This document shows positions 8,115 to 17,881 of a stretch of 64,000 bases of DNA, in pieces. The notes beneath the pieces were generated by a model. The model was not told the origin of the DNA, did not search any database, and saw nothing but the letters and a program-made list of their open reading frames with translations. The stretch covers positions 2,728,001 to 2,792,000 of the forward strand of contig OY782882.1 in NCBI GenBank assembly GCA_963678485.1, written 5' to 3'. Position numbers and translations under genes: made by a program. Source of the DNA: CALGYY01 sp963678485. GTDB lineage: Bacteria > Bacteroidota > Bacteroidia > Bacteroidales > CAIWKO01. Positions within the stretch are counted from its first letter, which is position 1, and every line of letters starts with the position of its first letter.

Positions 8115-9512
8115 ATGAAGAAGAATTGTATTTTTTTTATTGCGGCAATCATCCTTTTACTAACGCATCCATTTGCGCTTAAGGCTCAGCAGAACTACGA
8201 ATTAAGTTATAACGTAAAGGGTCTCACTGCAAAATCGGCTTATCTTATTTCTGTAAAAGGAAATACCTATGATGTGGTGGATAGCTGCAAGATTACTAAC
8301 GGTTTGATAAAATTCGCCTTTAATGATAGCCTTCCCGCCGGAGTTTATCGTATGGCTTTCGCCGATAGTTTGTTTACTGATGTAATCCTGAATAAAGAGT
8401 CCGTAATGATGGAAAACACTATGCCTTCATTAAACCATCTTACAGTGGTGCATAGTGAAGAAAACCGTATTTACTATGCTTATTGGAAGCTTTCACGTCT
8501 GCTCAATGATACCATCGATGCCATTGCTACCACGGGGAATTTGTTGTACGAAGCTTCGGGACATCGCATGACTCCTGAACTCGATAGTATGCAACGACAG
8601 GCCAATGCCTTAAACCGCCGACTCCTTCTATTTGCGGACAGCATAGTAAATAAAAATCAGGGACTTCTGGCATCCGCGCTAATCAAAGCATACACAAAGC
8701 CGGATTATTACCGGTACCTCAAAAGTCCTGGAGCATTTCCCTACAAATCTCCCTATGATTTTTTGCGTGATCATTATTTTGATAATATCAATTTCAAGGA
8801 TGATCGGCTTTTATGTTCAGAAATATTATATGTGTCAATTACCGATTATTTGAATATGTTCGGTGATCCGCCATCCACCGAAAATTATAAACGAGCCATT
8901 GATACTCTAATGCAGCGCTTTTCGGTCAATCCTGAAATGAAGGAATATGCATTAAAACTTCTGCTTAATACTTTTGAAACCAGCAGTTGGGAGAAAGTGT
9001 TTATTTACCTTGCTGATACCTATGTTTATTCTAACAGTTGCGAAGTAGAGGGGGGCAACGACTATCTTGCCACTGCAGAGGTGATGAAAAATCTGGCTCC
9101 CGGGAAACCGGCGCCTGCTATTCAAATGCCCGGACTTGATGGCAAGAAGGTTTCACTCTACGATATTAAAGCAAAGATTACACTGATTTTATTCTGGAGT
9201 GCAGAATGTTCTCATTGCCACGAAGCCATGCCTGCATTAATTGGTCTTTACGACGCTTGGCATCCAAAAGGATTGGAAATTTTTGCGGTGTCTATTGATA
9301 CTAACATAAAAGAATGGAAGACAGCTGCCGCTAAGACTGATTCCCGCTGGATTCATGTGTGCGATTTGAAAGGTGTTGAAAGTGAAACATTAAAAGCCTA
9401 CCACACCTGGAAAACTCCAGGTTTCTTTTTACTCGGACCTGATAAAATTATCCTAAGCAAACCCATGTTGGTTTCGCAAATCAAGGATGCATTAGAGCAG
9501 TATTTAAAATAG
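8115..9512 (+). CDS. TlpA-family thiol-disulfide oxidoreductase with DUF4369-like N-terminus
   Basis: A 465-residue exported protein with a signal peptide at residues 1-24 (cleavage after LKAQ likely). Residues about 25-125 are a DUF4369-like beta domain, a helical middle (about 130-325) follows, and a TlpA thioredoxin domain fills about 330-465. The active site is intact: FWSAECSHCHEAMP with Cys365 and Cys368. The helical middle resembles the DUF5106 region seen in Bacteroidota TlpA proteins. It likely reduces or isomerises periplasmic disulfides, perhaps for cytochrome or secreted-protein maturation. Compare the cysteine-free relative at 4810. Confidence 0.85.
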   Translation: MKKNCIFFIAAIILLLTHPFALKAQQNYELSYNVKGLTAKSAYLISVKGNTYDVVDSCKITNGLIKFAFNDSLPAGVYRMAFADSLFTDVILNKESVMMENTMPSLNHLTVVHSEENRIYYAYWKLSRLLNDTIDAIATTGNLLYEASGHRMTPELDSMQRQANALNRRLLLFADSIVNKNQGLLASALIKAYTKPDYYRYLKSPGAFPYKSPYDFLRDHYFDNINFKDDRLLCSEILYVSITDYLNMFGDPPSTENYKRAIDTLMQRFSVNPEMKEYALKLLLNTFETSSWEKVFIYLADTYVYSNSCEVEGGNDYLATAEVMKNLAPGKPAPAIQMPGLDGKKVSLYDIKAKITLILFWSAECSHCHEAMPALIGLYDAWHPKGLEIFAVSIDTNIKEWKTAAAKTDSRWIHVCDLKGVESETLKAYHTWKTPGFFLLGPDKIILSKPMLVSQIKDALEQYLK

Positions 9513-9591
9513 AATAAGATTCAAAAGGAAAAAATGCAAACCTGCTTAATCGTAGGTTAAATCAACTTTGCATTAAATCCGGAATGTCCGC

Positions 9592-11499
9592 TTAACGAGA
9601 GATAATAAAAGATTTTGTCAGACTCTCGCTGGTTGAATACGAGTTGAGACGTACAAGGTAGTAGCCCTGTTCGAGGTCGCTTACATCAAAGGCTGCGCTA
9701 TAAGGAAGCTCACGGATTTTCTTTCCCAAATAATTGTAAATCTCAACCGTCATCGTTTCTTCAGGATTCAGATTTAAATATTTTGCGGGAAGCATTAATG
9801 AGATTGAACTACCAGAGGGGTTTGGATATACCTTGAAGTCGAAATCACTTTCGTAATACATCCAATCCATTCTTTTGTTTTGTCCGGCTGTGCCCATTAC
9901 CGGACGTATCATCGGACTTCCATCATAAACGGTATTTTCCCAGGTGCCTTCGGTGTTGTAGAAAACATGAGATGAAGCGTCAGTATTAACATCGTATCCG
10001 ATGTTCAGCACTTCATCAGTAATTTGCATCCAGCCAACGTAGAATGTCCCTGTTAGATTAATGATAGAATCAGTAATAAAATACGTATGATATGCATTGA
10101 TGCTATCTCCGTTATACGGACGTAGGCGTTTTGATTTATAAAGAACTTTTTCCGGACTCAGACTTTCCCAAACCATCAGATAAAAGTAACGTGAGGTTGG
10201 TGGTGTGTATGTCTGATTGAAATACATATTAACCGCGCCCAGAGTGTCGGGATGATTCACCGAAAACTGATATGCCAGTCGGGCGCCGGTTCCTGCAAGA
10301 CCATATCCTGCTTCTGCGGTGCCATCATCGTACGCATAATAATTATAAAACTTCTGCACGAATCGCATGCTGTTGTTTGTGAGATTGTCGTCGCTCCAAC
10401 CGTTAACACCAATTAAGTGGGTGACATTAAAAGCCACACTGTCGCCACTCATTGCAGGGAGAGTAAAATCTACTGCCGGTGCAATATGAAAGGGCCAGGT
10501 GTGATAACCATTGGTGTTGAATGGTTGAATATCGAAATCTCCGCCCAAATGAGTAGTGGTGAATGCTCCGCCCACTTCTTGCACGGTATATCGATAATTT
10601 ATATTATTCGTTGTGTTGTTGAGGTTGGTAATCACATTCTTTAATGTGTCTTTTAATTCACTTGCCACGTATTGACGTGCTGGCATTTCCATATACGTCT
10701 TAAGCAGGGTAGGCGCGGCATTCACAAAGGCAACGTCGGCATAGGCCGTATCGTTTTTATAGCGGTTGTAGTCAAGATAGACATAGTCAATGTTCCATTG
10801 ATCCATATTACTTTGCCAGCTTGGCAAATTGGAGTTTGCAATGCTGGCGTAATTCCTGAACCGGAATTGAAAACCATCTTTTAAATACATTGCATTGGTG
10901 ATAGGAATCATGATTTGCCTGAATGTACGATGGTAGAGCGTATAAAAATTAGCATATGAAATTCCGGCAGCACCCCAGACCTTGTACCATTCATTGCTGT
11001 CAGGTTGAAAAAATTCAAGTATCAAAGAATCTTCCTCATCAGGTGCGTTTCCGAAGCCTTGTGGTTGATAGTAAAAACTAAAATATAAGGAATCTGAAAG
11101 CTGCATTACATCGGGTGTTCCGGTAAGTATAGAATCAAGACGCAGCGGTCGGGATGTCAGATAGTCGGCCTGAAAAGGAGTTGGTGTTGCCCAGGAATAC
11201 ACTGCACCGGTGTCATCAATTGCATCAAGCGTAACCATGCCAAGAGTGGTTGGCAATGGACCAAAAGTCCGGTTAACAAAAGCATAATCATCCATCCATT
11301 TACTGGAATCCGGATACCACGAATTGTAGGAAAAATCATCCAAAAACGGGAGGGGAAGCGCTGTGCTTGATTTAAGAGGAATACGCTTCTGATGTGCTCT
11401 GAGATTTGGGTTTCCATACACGGAAAGCATCACTTCCTGCGCATTGGCCATGGAAACAATACCACAAAGGATTCCCAAAAAGAGGATGGCTTTTTTCAT
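9592..11499 (-). CDS. Secreted protein with T9SS type A sorting domain
   Basis: A 635-residue secreted protein of unknown function. I place the start at the ATG at 11499 because MKKAILFLGILCGIVSMANA is a clear signal peptide; the upstream 29 residues of the open frame are not. The body is rich in Trp, Tyr and Asp and contains adhesin-like beta strands. The last 80 residues are a T9SS type A domain (DFDFKVYPNPSGSSISLML, then DVSDLEQGYYLVRL and a basic end), so it should cross the outer membrane and be anchored or released. It lies 7 bases after the PASTA gene and is probably in its operon. Confidence 0.85.
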   Translation of the reverse strand: MKKAILFLGILCGIVSMANAQEVMLSVYGNPNLRAHQKRIPLKSSTALPLPFLDDFSYNSWYPDSSKWMDDYAFVNRTFGPLPTTLGMVTLDAIDDTGAVYSWATPTPFQADYLTSRPLRLDSILTGTPDVMQLSDSLYFSFYYQPQGFGNAPDEEDSLILEFFQPDSNEWYKVWGAAGISYANFYTLYHRTFRQIMIPITNAMYLKDGFQFRFRNYASIANSNLPSWQSNMDQWNIDYVYLDYNRYKNDTAYADVAFVNAAPTLLKTYMEMPARQYVASELKDTLKNVITNLNNTTNNINYRYTVQEVGGAFTTTHLGGDFDIQPFNTNGYHTWPFHIAPAVDFTLPAMSGDSVAFNVTHLIGVNGWSDDNLTNNSMRFVQKFYNYYAYDDGTAEAGYGLAGTGARLAYQFSVNHPDTLGAVNMYFNQTYTPPTSRYFYLMVWESLSPEKVLYKSKRLRPYNGDSINAYHTYFITDSIINLTGTFYVGWMQITDEVLNIGYDVNTDASSHVFYNTEGTWENTVYDGSPMIRPVMGTAGQNKRMDWMYYESDFDFKVYPNPSGSSISLMLPAKYLNLNPEETMTVEIYNYLGKKIRELPYSAAFDVSDLEQGYYLVRLNSYSTSESLTKSFIISR

Positions 11500-11506
11500 T
11501 GAGCCG

Positions 11507-12283
11507 CTATTTATTTTTAAAATCGTGTTTTTTTTCTGATTTGTAGTACACTTCGATTGTGGTACCCATATTAACAACACTGCCAATGCCCGGCTTTAGC
11601 TTATATACTCGGGATACAGTGGTGTCGGGGCCATCTTCGAAAAATTCTTCACCCACATTCAAGCTATTAACCTTGAGCGCACGGATTGCCTCTCCCTGCT
11701 TCATTCCATATACATCAGGAACCTCAACCTTTTCGTTGTCTTCACCCTGTCCAAGCACCAAATCTATCTTTGAACCCTTGGCAATCTGGGTACCTTCCTC
11801 TATTTTTTCGCCTTTGAACTTTTGCTGTAAGACTGCATTGCGGGCGATATCCGGAACATACTTCAATTTACCAACAAACAAACCATACGTTTCAAGCATA
11901 GCAGAGGCTTGTCGCAATGTGAGGTCAAGCAAATCAGGCATTTGAACCATTTCCTGTTTCATGGCAACCACCGTAAGATAAATTCGACGACCATCTTTAA
12001 CCTTAGTGCCCGCTGCAGGATCCTGCATAATTACACTACCTTTTGGAAGGTTTGAGTCATAAATGGAATCAATAATCTCGTAAGTAACATCATAATCACT
12101 CGAATAATCCTCGAGTTCACTCACCAGTTTACCCTTAAAATCAGGAACATCGATCGATTGACCATGCATCGTATAAATGTCTAATGCTTTAAGTGTAAAC
12201 CACATGATGAAAATACTCAACACTATAGCCAAGGTTGTGTGGATCCAGAAATATCTGCTTCTGACAAACTTAAAAAAACCCAT
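11507..12283 (-). CDS. PASTA-domain membrane protein
   Basis: A 258-residue protein starting at MGFFKFVRSRYFW (ATG at 12283); the longer frame adds an implausible N-terminus. A single membrane helix lies at about 13-33. Three PASTA repeats follow in the periplasm (about 42-105, 108-178 and 180-245), each with the conserved pattern V/MPD-h-x-G...A-x-x-x-L and G-hh. PASTA repeats bind peptidoglycan or muropeptides. No kinase or penicillin-binding domain is fused, so this is the stand-alone Bacteroidota form. It precedes the T9SS cargo at 9592-11499. Confidence 0.85.
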   Translation of the reverse strand: MGFFKFVRSRYFWIHTTLAIVLSIFIMWFTLKALDIYTMHGQSIDVPDFKGKLVSELEDYSSDYDVTYEIIDSIYDSNLPKGSVIMQDPAAGTKVKDGRRIYLTVVAMKQEMVQMPDLLDLTLRQASAMLETYGLFVGKLKYVPDIARNAVLQQKFKGEKIEEGTQIAKGSKIDLVLGQGEDNEKVEVPDVYGMKQGEAIRALKVNSLNVGEEFFEDGPDTTVSRVYKLKPGIGSVVNMGTTIEVYYKSEKKHDFKNK

Positions 12284-12392
12284 GAATACAAATTTAATGC
12301 GCTGAAATTCTGCGTCAACAGCCAATTATGCATAACTGACACTTCAGCTTTTTATTGTTTAATAAGGTACAAAGATATGAAAATAGCACAAA

Positions 12393-12421
12393 AAAACCGC
12401 AAATGTTATATTTGCGGTTTT
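12393..12421 (-). terminator. Rho-independent terminator after tRNA-Phe
   Basis: A 12-base perfect stem (AAAACCGCAAAT with its complement) and 5-base loop is followed on the minus strand by a T run. It begins 4 bases past the tRNA 3' end. Confidence 0.85.
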
Positions 12422-12424
12422 GTG

Positions 12425-12497
<73 letters not shown>

Positions 12498-12585
12498 ATC
12501 CCCCTAAAATTGGGACTGCAAAATTAATAAGTTTATGGAAATAACAAAAAAAAAGTTTTTTTATCTGATTCTTTCCGCAGTTCAA

Positions 12586-12593
12586 TATCTTTG
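12586..12593 (+). promoter_or_regulatory. -7 promoter box for coaX
   Basis: TATCTTTG matches the Bacteroidota -7 consensus, 23 bases before the coaX ATG. A CTG at 12565-12567 could act as a poor -33 element with an 18-base spacer. Confidence 0.5.
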
Positions 12594-12616
12594 TGCCTGA
12601 AATTTAAGGGTTTCGT

Positions 12617-13342
12617 ATGAATCTTATTATCGATGCAGGCAATACCAGAGTCAAAATGGCCATCTTCTCTAAGGGGAAAATGCTTCATTTTCTTTCGCTG
12701 GACACCCTGAACGTAAAAAAGATACAGGAATTTATCAAGGATTTTAAGATAGAATCGGCAATTCTTTCTTCCGTTGCCACAGAAGACCAATCTATCATTT
12801 CTTTTCTGAAAGAACATTTTTTTCTGGTCTGCTTGAGCGGTAAAACGCCCTTGCCAATAACAAATGCTTACCAAAGTCCTGAAACGCTTGGAAGCGATCG
12901 TATTGCCTGCGCTGTGGGCGCTCATGGCTTGTTTCCGGGGAGGGACGTGCTTTCAATTGATGCAGGAACATGTATCAAATATGATATGGTGACCGCTAAG
13001 GGAGTGTACTTAGGTGGTGCTATTTCTCCAGGATTATTGATGCGGATTTCATCTATGCATAATTTTACTGCACGTCTTCCGTTATTGCCTCTGGCGATGC
13101 CGGACCGCTTCATCGGAAATACCACCGAATCATCTATGCTGTCAGGCGCCGTATATGGCGCTATCACTGAAGTTGACGGTTGTATTAAGCGATACAGGGA
13201 AACCTACAAGCAATTGAAAGTGGTACTTAGCGGGGGCGACATGGCCTATTTTGAAAACTCATTAAAAAGTCGCATCTTTGCAGCCCCTAATCTAGTGATG
13301 CAGGGCTTAAATCTAATACTCGTTAATCATGCAAAAATATAG
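12617..13342 (+). CDS. coaX: Type III pantothenate kinase
   Basis: This cytoplasmic enzyme catalyses the first step of coenzyme A synthesis, the phosphorylation of pantothenate. The 241-residue length is normal. Family signatures are the N-terminal phosphate motif DAGNTRVK (6-13), GSDRIACAVGA in the middle, the second phosphate motif SIDAGTCIKYD, and the downstream GGAISPGL. It opens a tightly packed plus-strand run of cell-envelope genes. The next gene starts 14 bases inside its end, implying translational coupling. Confidence 0.95.
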   Translation: MNLIIDAGNTRVKMAIFSKGKMLHFLSLDTLNVKKIQEFIKDFKIESAILSSVATEDQSIISFLKEHFFLVCLSGKTPLPITNAYQSPETLGSDRIACAVGAHGLFPGRDVLSIDAGTCIKYDMVTAKGVYLGGAISPGLLMRISSMHNFTARLPLLPLAMPDRFIGNTTESSMLSGAVYGAITEVDGCIKRYRETYKQLKVVLSGGDMAYFENSLKSRIFAAPNLVMQGLNLILVNHAKI

Positions 13343-14612
13343 CAGAGCTGTTGTGTTTCTTTTTTTGATGCTACTCGCAGGGATTTCACACAGCGTCGCT
13401 CAGGTACAGATTAGTTCACCTTATTCCCGTTACGGATTGGGTGATTTGCAAGCACAGCAGCTCGACCGCGGTCTGGCAATGGGTGGAGTTGGATTCGCTT
13501 ACCGCGATCCCTACACCATAAATATTAAAAATCCTGCCTCCTTTTCAGGATTCGATTCTCTGTCATTCTTATGCAGCGTCGGAGTGATTAGTCATTTTAA
13601 TCAACTGCAAACCATGACAACCGTGCAGAATTTTAATAATATGACCACATTGGCCTATTTGAATTTTGGCTTTCCTGTGACGCGCTGGTGGGGCACATCG
13701 ATTGGACTTATTCCATACAGTCATACCGGTTACAAAATGCTCGTCAAAGATACCATTGCCGGTGCTGGAAGTACAGTTCAGGAATATGAAGGTACTGGTA
13801 GTCTTAATAAATTCTATTTTGGAAATGGATTCAAACTGCACCGCGACCTATCAGTAGGAGTAAATATTTCATTCCTTTTCGGAACATTAAGCAATATTAA
13901 GTCGGTATATTTTACTGATCTTACCTATGTCTTTAATACCCGCATTACCAACGGAATGATCATTAACGATTTTAAATTCGATGCAGGACTCCAATACCAT
14001 CATACATTTAAGAATAAACTGTTTTTGAATGGTGGTCTTGTTTATCAAATACCCTATAATCTTACCGGAAGAAAAACATATTTGGTTGAACGCTTCGTGT
14101 CATCCTCAACTGCAGAAACAACGCGCGACTCGGTTGATTATGTCAGTAATCAACATGGAAAAATTCATATGCCCGGTGGTATTGGCGGAGGTTTCATGAT
14201 TGGTGTTAAAGATTTTTGGATGGTGGGTGCAGATTTAGCCTGGCAGAACTGGGATAATTATACAACCTTCGGTAAAAAAGATTCGTTGAAATCCAATCTG
14301 GCCACCAATGTTGGCTTTCAGATAACACCTAAACATACTTCGGTTTCCAACTATTTCAAAAAATTAAATTATCGCGTCGGCTTCCGTTACGAAAATACCT
14401 ATCTCAATTTACATACGCGTCCTATTAATGAATACGCTGTGTCTGCCGGATTAGGATTCCCCTTCCGTAAAACAGGGTCTGCATTAAACGTCTCTGTCGA
14501 GTTTGGTCAACGCGGGACCACAAAGGATAATCTGATTAAGGAAACCTATGTTCGCGGTATTATCGGACTTTCGATAAAAGAATTCTGGTTCTTCCGGCGC
14601 AAAGTTGAGTAA
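13329..14612 (+). CDS. Predicted outer-membrane beta-barrel protein
   Basis: A 427-residue protein with a signal peptide (about 1-24, ending SVAQ). The mature part is all strand-like, with alternating aromatic and polar residues, and begins with the SSPYSRYGLGDLQ motif seen in Bacteroidota outer-membrane proteins of the FadL/OmpP1-like type. The substrate is unknown. It overlaps coaX by 14 bases. Position between coaX and lptC is conserved in the phylum (from memory), which suggests a link to envelope assembly. Confidence 0.75.
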   Translation: MQKYSRAVVFLFLMLLAGISHSVAQVQISSPYSRYGLGDLQAQQLDRGLAMGGVGFAYRDPYTINIKNPASFSGFDSLSFLCSVGVISHFNQLQTMTTVQNFNNMTTLAYLNFGFPVTRWWGTSIGLIPYSHTGYKMLVKDTIAGAGSTVQEYEGTGSLNKFYFGNGFKLHRDLSVGVNISFLFGTLSNIKSVYFTDLTYVFNTRITNGMIINDFKFDAGLQYHHTFKNKLFLNGGLVYQIPYNLTGRKTYLVERFVSSSTAETTRDSVDYVSNQHGKIHMPGGIGGGFMIGVKDFWMVGADLAWQNWDNYTTFGKKDSLKSNLATNVGFQITPKHTSVSNYFKKLNYRVGFRYENTYLNLHTRPINEYAVSAGLGFPFRKTGSALNVSVEFGQRGTTKDNLIKETYVRGIIGLSIKEFWFFRRKVE

Positions 14613-14617
14613 GCTAC

Positions 14618-15997
14618 ATGACCTTGCTTTTTTCTGTACGATTTCGATGTCTTCTTGCTATTAGCTGCATTTTTCCTTTGCTGTTGTGTTGCAGAACCGG
14701 CATTGATGCAGCTGAGTCTTATTCCCACGCAACAAATGATTCCAGGGCCGAACAGACACTTGCTCCTGTCGGTGGGAAGGATTCAATATTTTGTCTCATG
14801 CAAACCGCTTTGTATCGTGATCAGATTTCCAGAAAAAATTATTCGGCTGCCCTGATTCCCTGGAGAAACGTCTTCAGAACCTGTCCTCAGCTCAATCAAA
14901 ATTTATATATTGATGGTGGAAATATATATAAATATTTAATACAAAATTGTAGCGATTCTGTTTTAACGGAAAGGTATACAGATACACTAATGATGCTGTA
15001 TGATCAGCGAATTGGCTACTTTGGGAATAAGGGTGCCGTATTGGGGAAAAAGGGAATAGACCTTATTCTTTATCGTCCATACAATACTATAGAGGCCTAC
15101 AAGGCTTTGAAGGAATCCATAGAAATTGAAGGGAATGCCACATCAGCTCAAGTAATGTCATCATTAATACCCAGCGCTATTCGCTTGAATCGTCAGGGCA
15201 TAATCGACTCATCTGAAGTTTTAACAAGCCTCTCCATTGCAGCCGGCATCATTGTCTGGAATCTTAACAACAATATTAAGGATACTCTGGATTATTTGCG
15301 GAGTCTTGATTTATTAGGTGCGGCCGTAGTAGAATGGGATGCCTGCAAAGGGATGAAACCCCTTTACGAACCCTTGATTCCATTAGTTAGTGCTCAGACA
15401 TTGACAAAAATTATGTACAGTGCGCTCACATTCCGATGTTCCGGAGCTATTGTTGACCTGGTGAATGAACGATTGCAGAATTCTCCCGTCGATTCCAATA
15501 TGCTGATTTTTCAGGCAACATATGCATTGAGGAATAAGGACTATAAACAAGCAGCAGAGAAGTTCAATAAGGTCGCTGGACTAATTCGAAACCCGCAAGT
15601 GAAGGCACTTTGTTATGTGAATGCTGGTATTGCTTGTGAAGCTTTAGGGCAAATGCAAACGGCCCGCGATCATGCCCGAAAAGCATTGGTTTTAAATCCT
15701 GTTGGCGGATCAGCCTATGTACTATTGGGTGATATATATATGGCGAGTGAATCGCAGTGCGCGAATAATAGTATTATGGGAGGATTAGATGTTTACTGGG
15801 CTGCAGCGGATCAATATAAGAAAGCATTATCTATTGATGGCAGTGCATATGCTGAAGCTTCACAAAAACTTAAGTTTTGTCAGCAACATTTCCCCGAGCA
15901 AAAAACAATTTTTTTCAATAATTTGAAAGAAGGTGATCTTTGGACAGTAGGATGTTGGATACAAGAAAAAACCATAGTACGCGCGCGTCAGGAATAA
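14618..15997 (+). CDS. TPR-containing lipoprotein
   Basis: A 459-residue protein. The N-terminus has a hydrophobic signal ending in LLLCC (Cys24 or Cys25), typical of a lipoprotein. Helical TPR-like repeats are clearest at about 285-345 and 345-400 (PQVKALCYVNAGIACEALGQ, then HARKALVLNPVGGSAYVLLG). Such proteins act as scaffolds for periplasmic complexes; no enzymatic motif is visible. It lies 5 bases after the barrel gene and 20 before lptC, so it belongs to the same operon and perhaps the same assembly pathway. Confidence 0.75.
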   Translation: MTLLFSVRFRCLLAISCIFPLLLCCRTGIDAAESYSHATNDSRAEQTLAPVGGKDSIFCLMQTALYRDQISRKNYSAALIPWRNVFRTCPQLNQNLYIDGGNIYKYLIQNCSDSVLTERYTDTLMMLYDQRIGYFGNKGAVLGKKGIDLILYRPYNTIEAYKALKESIEIEGNATSAQVMSSLIPSAIRLNRQGIIDSSEVLTSLSIAAGIIVWNLNNNIKDTLDYLRSLDLLGAAVVEWDACKGMKPLYEPLIPLVSAQTLTKIMYSALTFRCSGAIVDLVNERLQNSPVDSNMLIFQATYALRNKDYKQAAEKFNKVAGLIRNPQVKALCYVNAGIACEALGQMQTARDHARKALVLNPVGGSAYVLLGDIYMASESQCANNSIMGGLDVYWAAADQYKKALSIDGSAYAEASQKLKFCQQHFPEQKTIFFNNLKEGDLWTVGCWIQEKTIVRARQE

Positions 15998-16017
15998 ATT
16001 TCGTACTTTTATCGCAC

Positions 16018-16608
16018 ATGAAACGGATGAGAAGAATAAAAATATGGTGTTTCCCTTTGCTGCTGTTGTCATTGATAGCCGCATCTTCATGTAAAAACAA
16101 AATCGAGGATATCAAAGCACTGACATACAAGGATACTTTTCCACTTGAATCTGCCCGTGATGTAGAAATGATTTTCAGTGATTCGGCCGTCATTCAAGCA
16201 AAAATTAAAGCACCACTGGTAAATCGCTATGGTGGCGATGATCCGTATTTGGTATTACCGGAAGGGATGGTTGTATTTTTTTATGATTCTGCAATGCAGG
16301 TCAGAACCAGTCTTAAAGCAGGGTATGCAATAAAACATGAGAAATCAAATCTCATGGAAGCCCGTCATGATGTAATTGTAGTGAACCATCTGGGTGAAAA
16401 ATTAAATACAGAACATTTAGTGTGGGATCAAGTAAGAAAAATAATTTATACCGAAGTCTTTGTTCGTATTACAAAAAAGGATGAAATCATTCTCGGTCAG
16501 GGAATGGAGGCTGATGAATCCTTTGATAAATGGATAATCAAGAAACCTAAGGGGACTTTCTATATTAATACTGAGGACGACGAACAATCTCAGAAACCCA
16601 AGGAATGA
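16018..16608 (+). CDS. lptC: LPS export periplasmic protein LptC
   Basis: LptC forms the inner-membrane end of the periplasmic bridge that carries LPS to the outer membrane. From the ATG at 16018 the protein has 196 residues. The N-terminus (MKRMRRIKIWCFPLLLLSL) ends in a lipobox, AASSC, so in this phylum it may be lipid-anchored rather than held by a membrane helix. The LptC domain follows with the pattern DVEMIFSDSAVIQAKIKAP and YPEGMVVFFYDS-type strands (here LPEGMVVFFYDS). The longer frame to 15940 overlaps the TPR gene and is rejected. The ATPase partner LptB is at 33812. Confidence 0.85.
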   Translation: MKRMRRIKIWCFPLLLLSLIAASSCKNKIEDIKALTYKDTFPLESARDVEMIFSDSAVIQAKIKAPLVNRYGGDDPYLVLPEGMVVFFYDSAMQVRTSLKAGYAIKHEKSNLMEARHDVIVVNHLGEKLNTEHLVWDQVRKIIYTEVFVRITKKDEIILGQGMEADESFDKWIIKKPKGTFYINTEDDEQSQKPKE

Positions 16609-16609
16609 A

Positions 16610-17881
16610 ATGGAAATTTGGATTATTTTAGCAATCATTACACTAATCTTGAGTTTCCTGTTTTCCGGAATTGAAATCGCATTTATCAGTTCTAATAAAC
16701 TCAAGATTGAACTGGATCGTAAAAACAAAGTGCTGTCGGGGCGAATACTTTCCCATTTTATAAAACATCCTTCCGATTTTGTTTCCACTATACTACTTGG
16801 AAATAATATTTCTCTCGTGCTATACGGTATGGCAATGACTGCCTTGCTTGAGCCATGGATGATGGATGTGTTGCCGCTAACTTTTCGCAGTACTTTTCTA
16901 ATCATGGTCATTCAAACCTTGGTGTCTACTCTTATCATTTTAATGCTCGCAGAATTCCTTCCAAAGACCTTGTTCCGAATGAATCCAAACGCGCTGATAC
17001 AGTTTTTCTCAGTGCCACTGTATGCCATCTATGTTCTATTATATCCGTTACAGATACTCTTTGTTAAATGTTCAGAATTAGTATTGAAGTATATTTTCCG
17101 TGTAAAATTTGTAGAGCACACACACCGTTTTGGACATGTAGATCTTGATAATTTTCTTAGCTCATACGAGCCTGACGAAAAGGTGGATGAAAATATAAGC
17201 GGCGAAATTCAGATGATTCAAAATGCGATCGATTTTCGAAATCTTAAAGTGCGTGAATGTATGATTCCACGTAATGAAATCGAAGCACTCGAAATTAACG
17301 ATAGCGTAAAAGCACTTAAAGAACTCTTTATTTCAACAGGTCATTCTAAAATATTAATCTATAAAGGATCTATTGATCATGTGATTGGGTATGCGCATTC
17401 GTACGACCTGTTCCATATGCCTAAAAACATCAAATCCATATTACTCGATATTCTCATAGTTCCCGAAACCCTGCAGGCTCGTGAATTACTACGAATGTTT
17501 ATACAGTCCAGAAAACATGCTGCTGTCGTTGTGGATGAGTTTGGTGGGACTTCAGGTATGCTTACTCTCGAAGATTTGTTAGAAGAAATTGTTGGGGAAA
17601 TTAACGACGAATTCGACCGTGAAGATCATGTTGAAAAAGTAATTTCAGAGACTGAATTTCTTTTTTCCGGCCGGCTCGAAATCGATTATCTGAACGATAA
17701 ATATAAGCTGAATCTGCCGGAAGATGAAAGCTACACTACACTTGCCGGTCTTATCATTCATCATCAGGAAAACATTCCTGCAATCCGCGAAAATATACAT
17801 ATCAGAAATTTTACTTTTATTGTTACTCAGGCCTCAAGTACCAGAGTAGAACAGGTGCTTCTTAAAATCGATAAGTCGTGA
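16610..17881 (+). CDS. CNNM/CBS-pair (HlyC/CorC family) membrane protein
   Basis: A 423-residue protein of the hemolysin C/CorC family. Residues 1-185 form a CNNM transmembrane domain with four hydrophobic segments. A CBS pair spans about 205-325, starting with the typical RECMIPRNEIEAL, and the C-terminal CorC_HlyC domain about 340-420. Relatives move Mg2+ or Na+, and a member of this family, GldE, works in gliding motility. There is no gldD neighbour here, so I do not call it gldE. It starts one base after lptC ends. Confidence 0.85.
   Translation: MEIWIILAIITLILSFLFSGIEIAFISSNKLKIELDRKNKVLSGRILSHFIKHPSDFVSTILLGNNISLVLYGMAMTALLEPWMMDVLPLTFRSTFLIMVIQTLVSTLIILMLAEFLPKTLFRMNPNALIQFFSVPLYAIYVLLYPLQILFVKCSELVLKYIFRVKFVEHTHRFGHVDLDNFLSSYEPDEKVDENISGEIQMIQNAIDFRNLKVRECMIPRNEIEALEINDSVKALKELFISTGHSKILIYKGSIDHVIGYAHSYDLFHMPKNIKSILLDILIVPETLQARELLRMFIQSRKHAAVVVDEFGGTSGMLTLEDLLEEIVGEINDEFDREDHVEKVISETEFLFSGRLEIDYLNDKYKLNLPEDESYTTLAGLIIHHQENIPAIRENIHIRNFTFIVTQASSTRVEQVLLKIDKS

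Noticed and set aside
16610..17881. Calling the CNNM/CBS protein GldE
   Set aside because: It belongs to the same broad family, but gldD and the usual gldE neighbours are absent.
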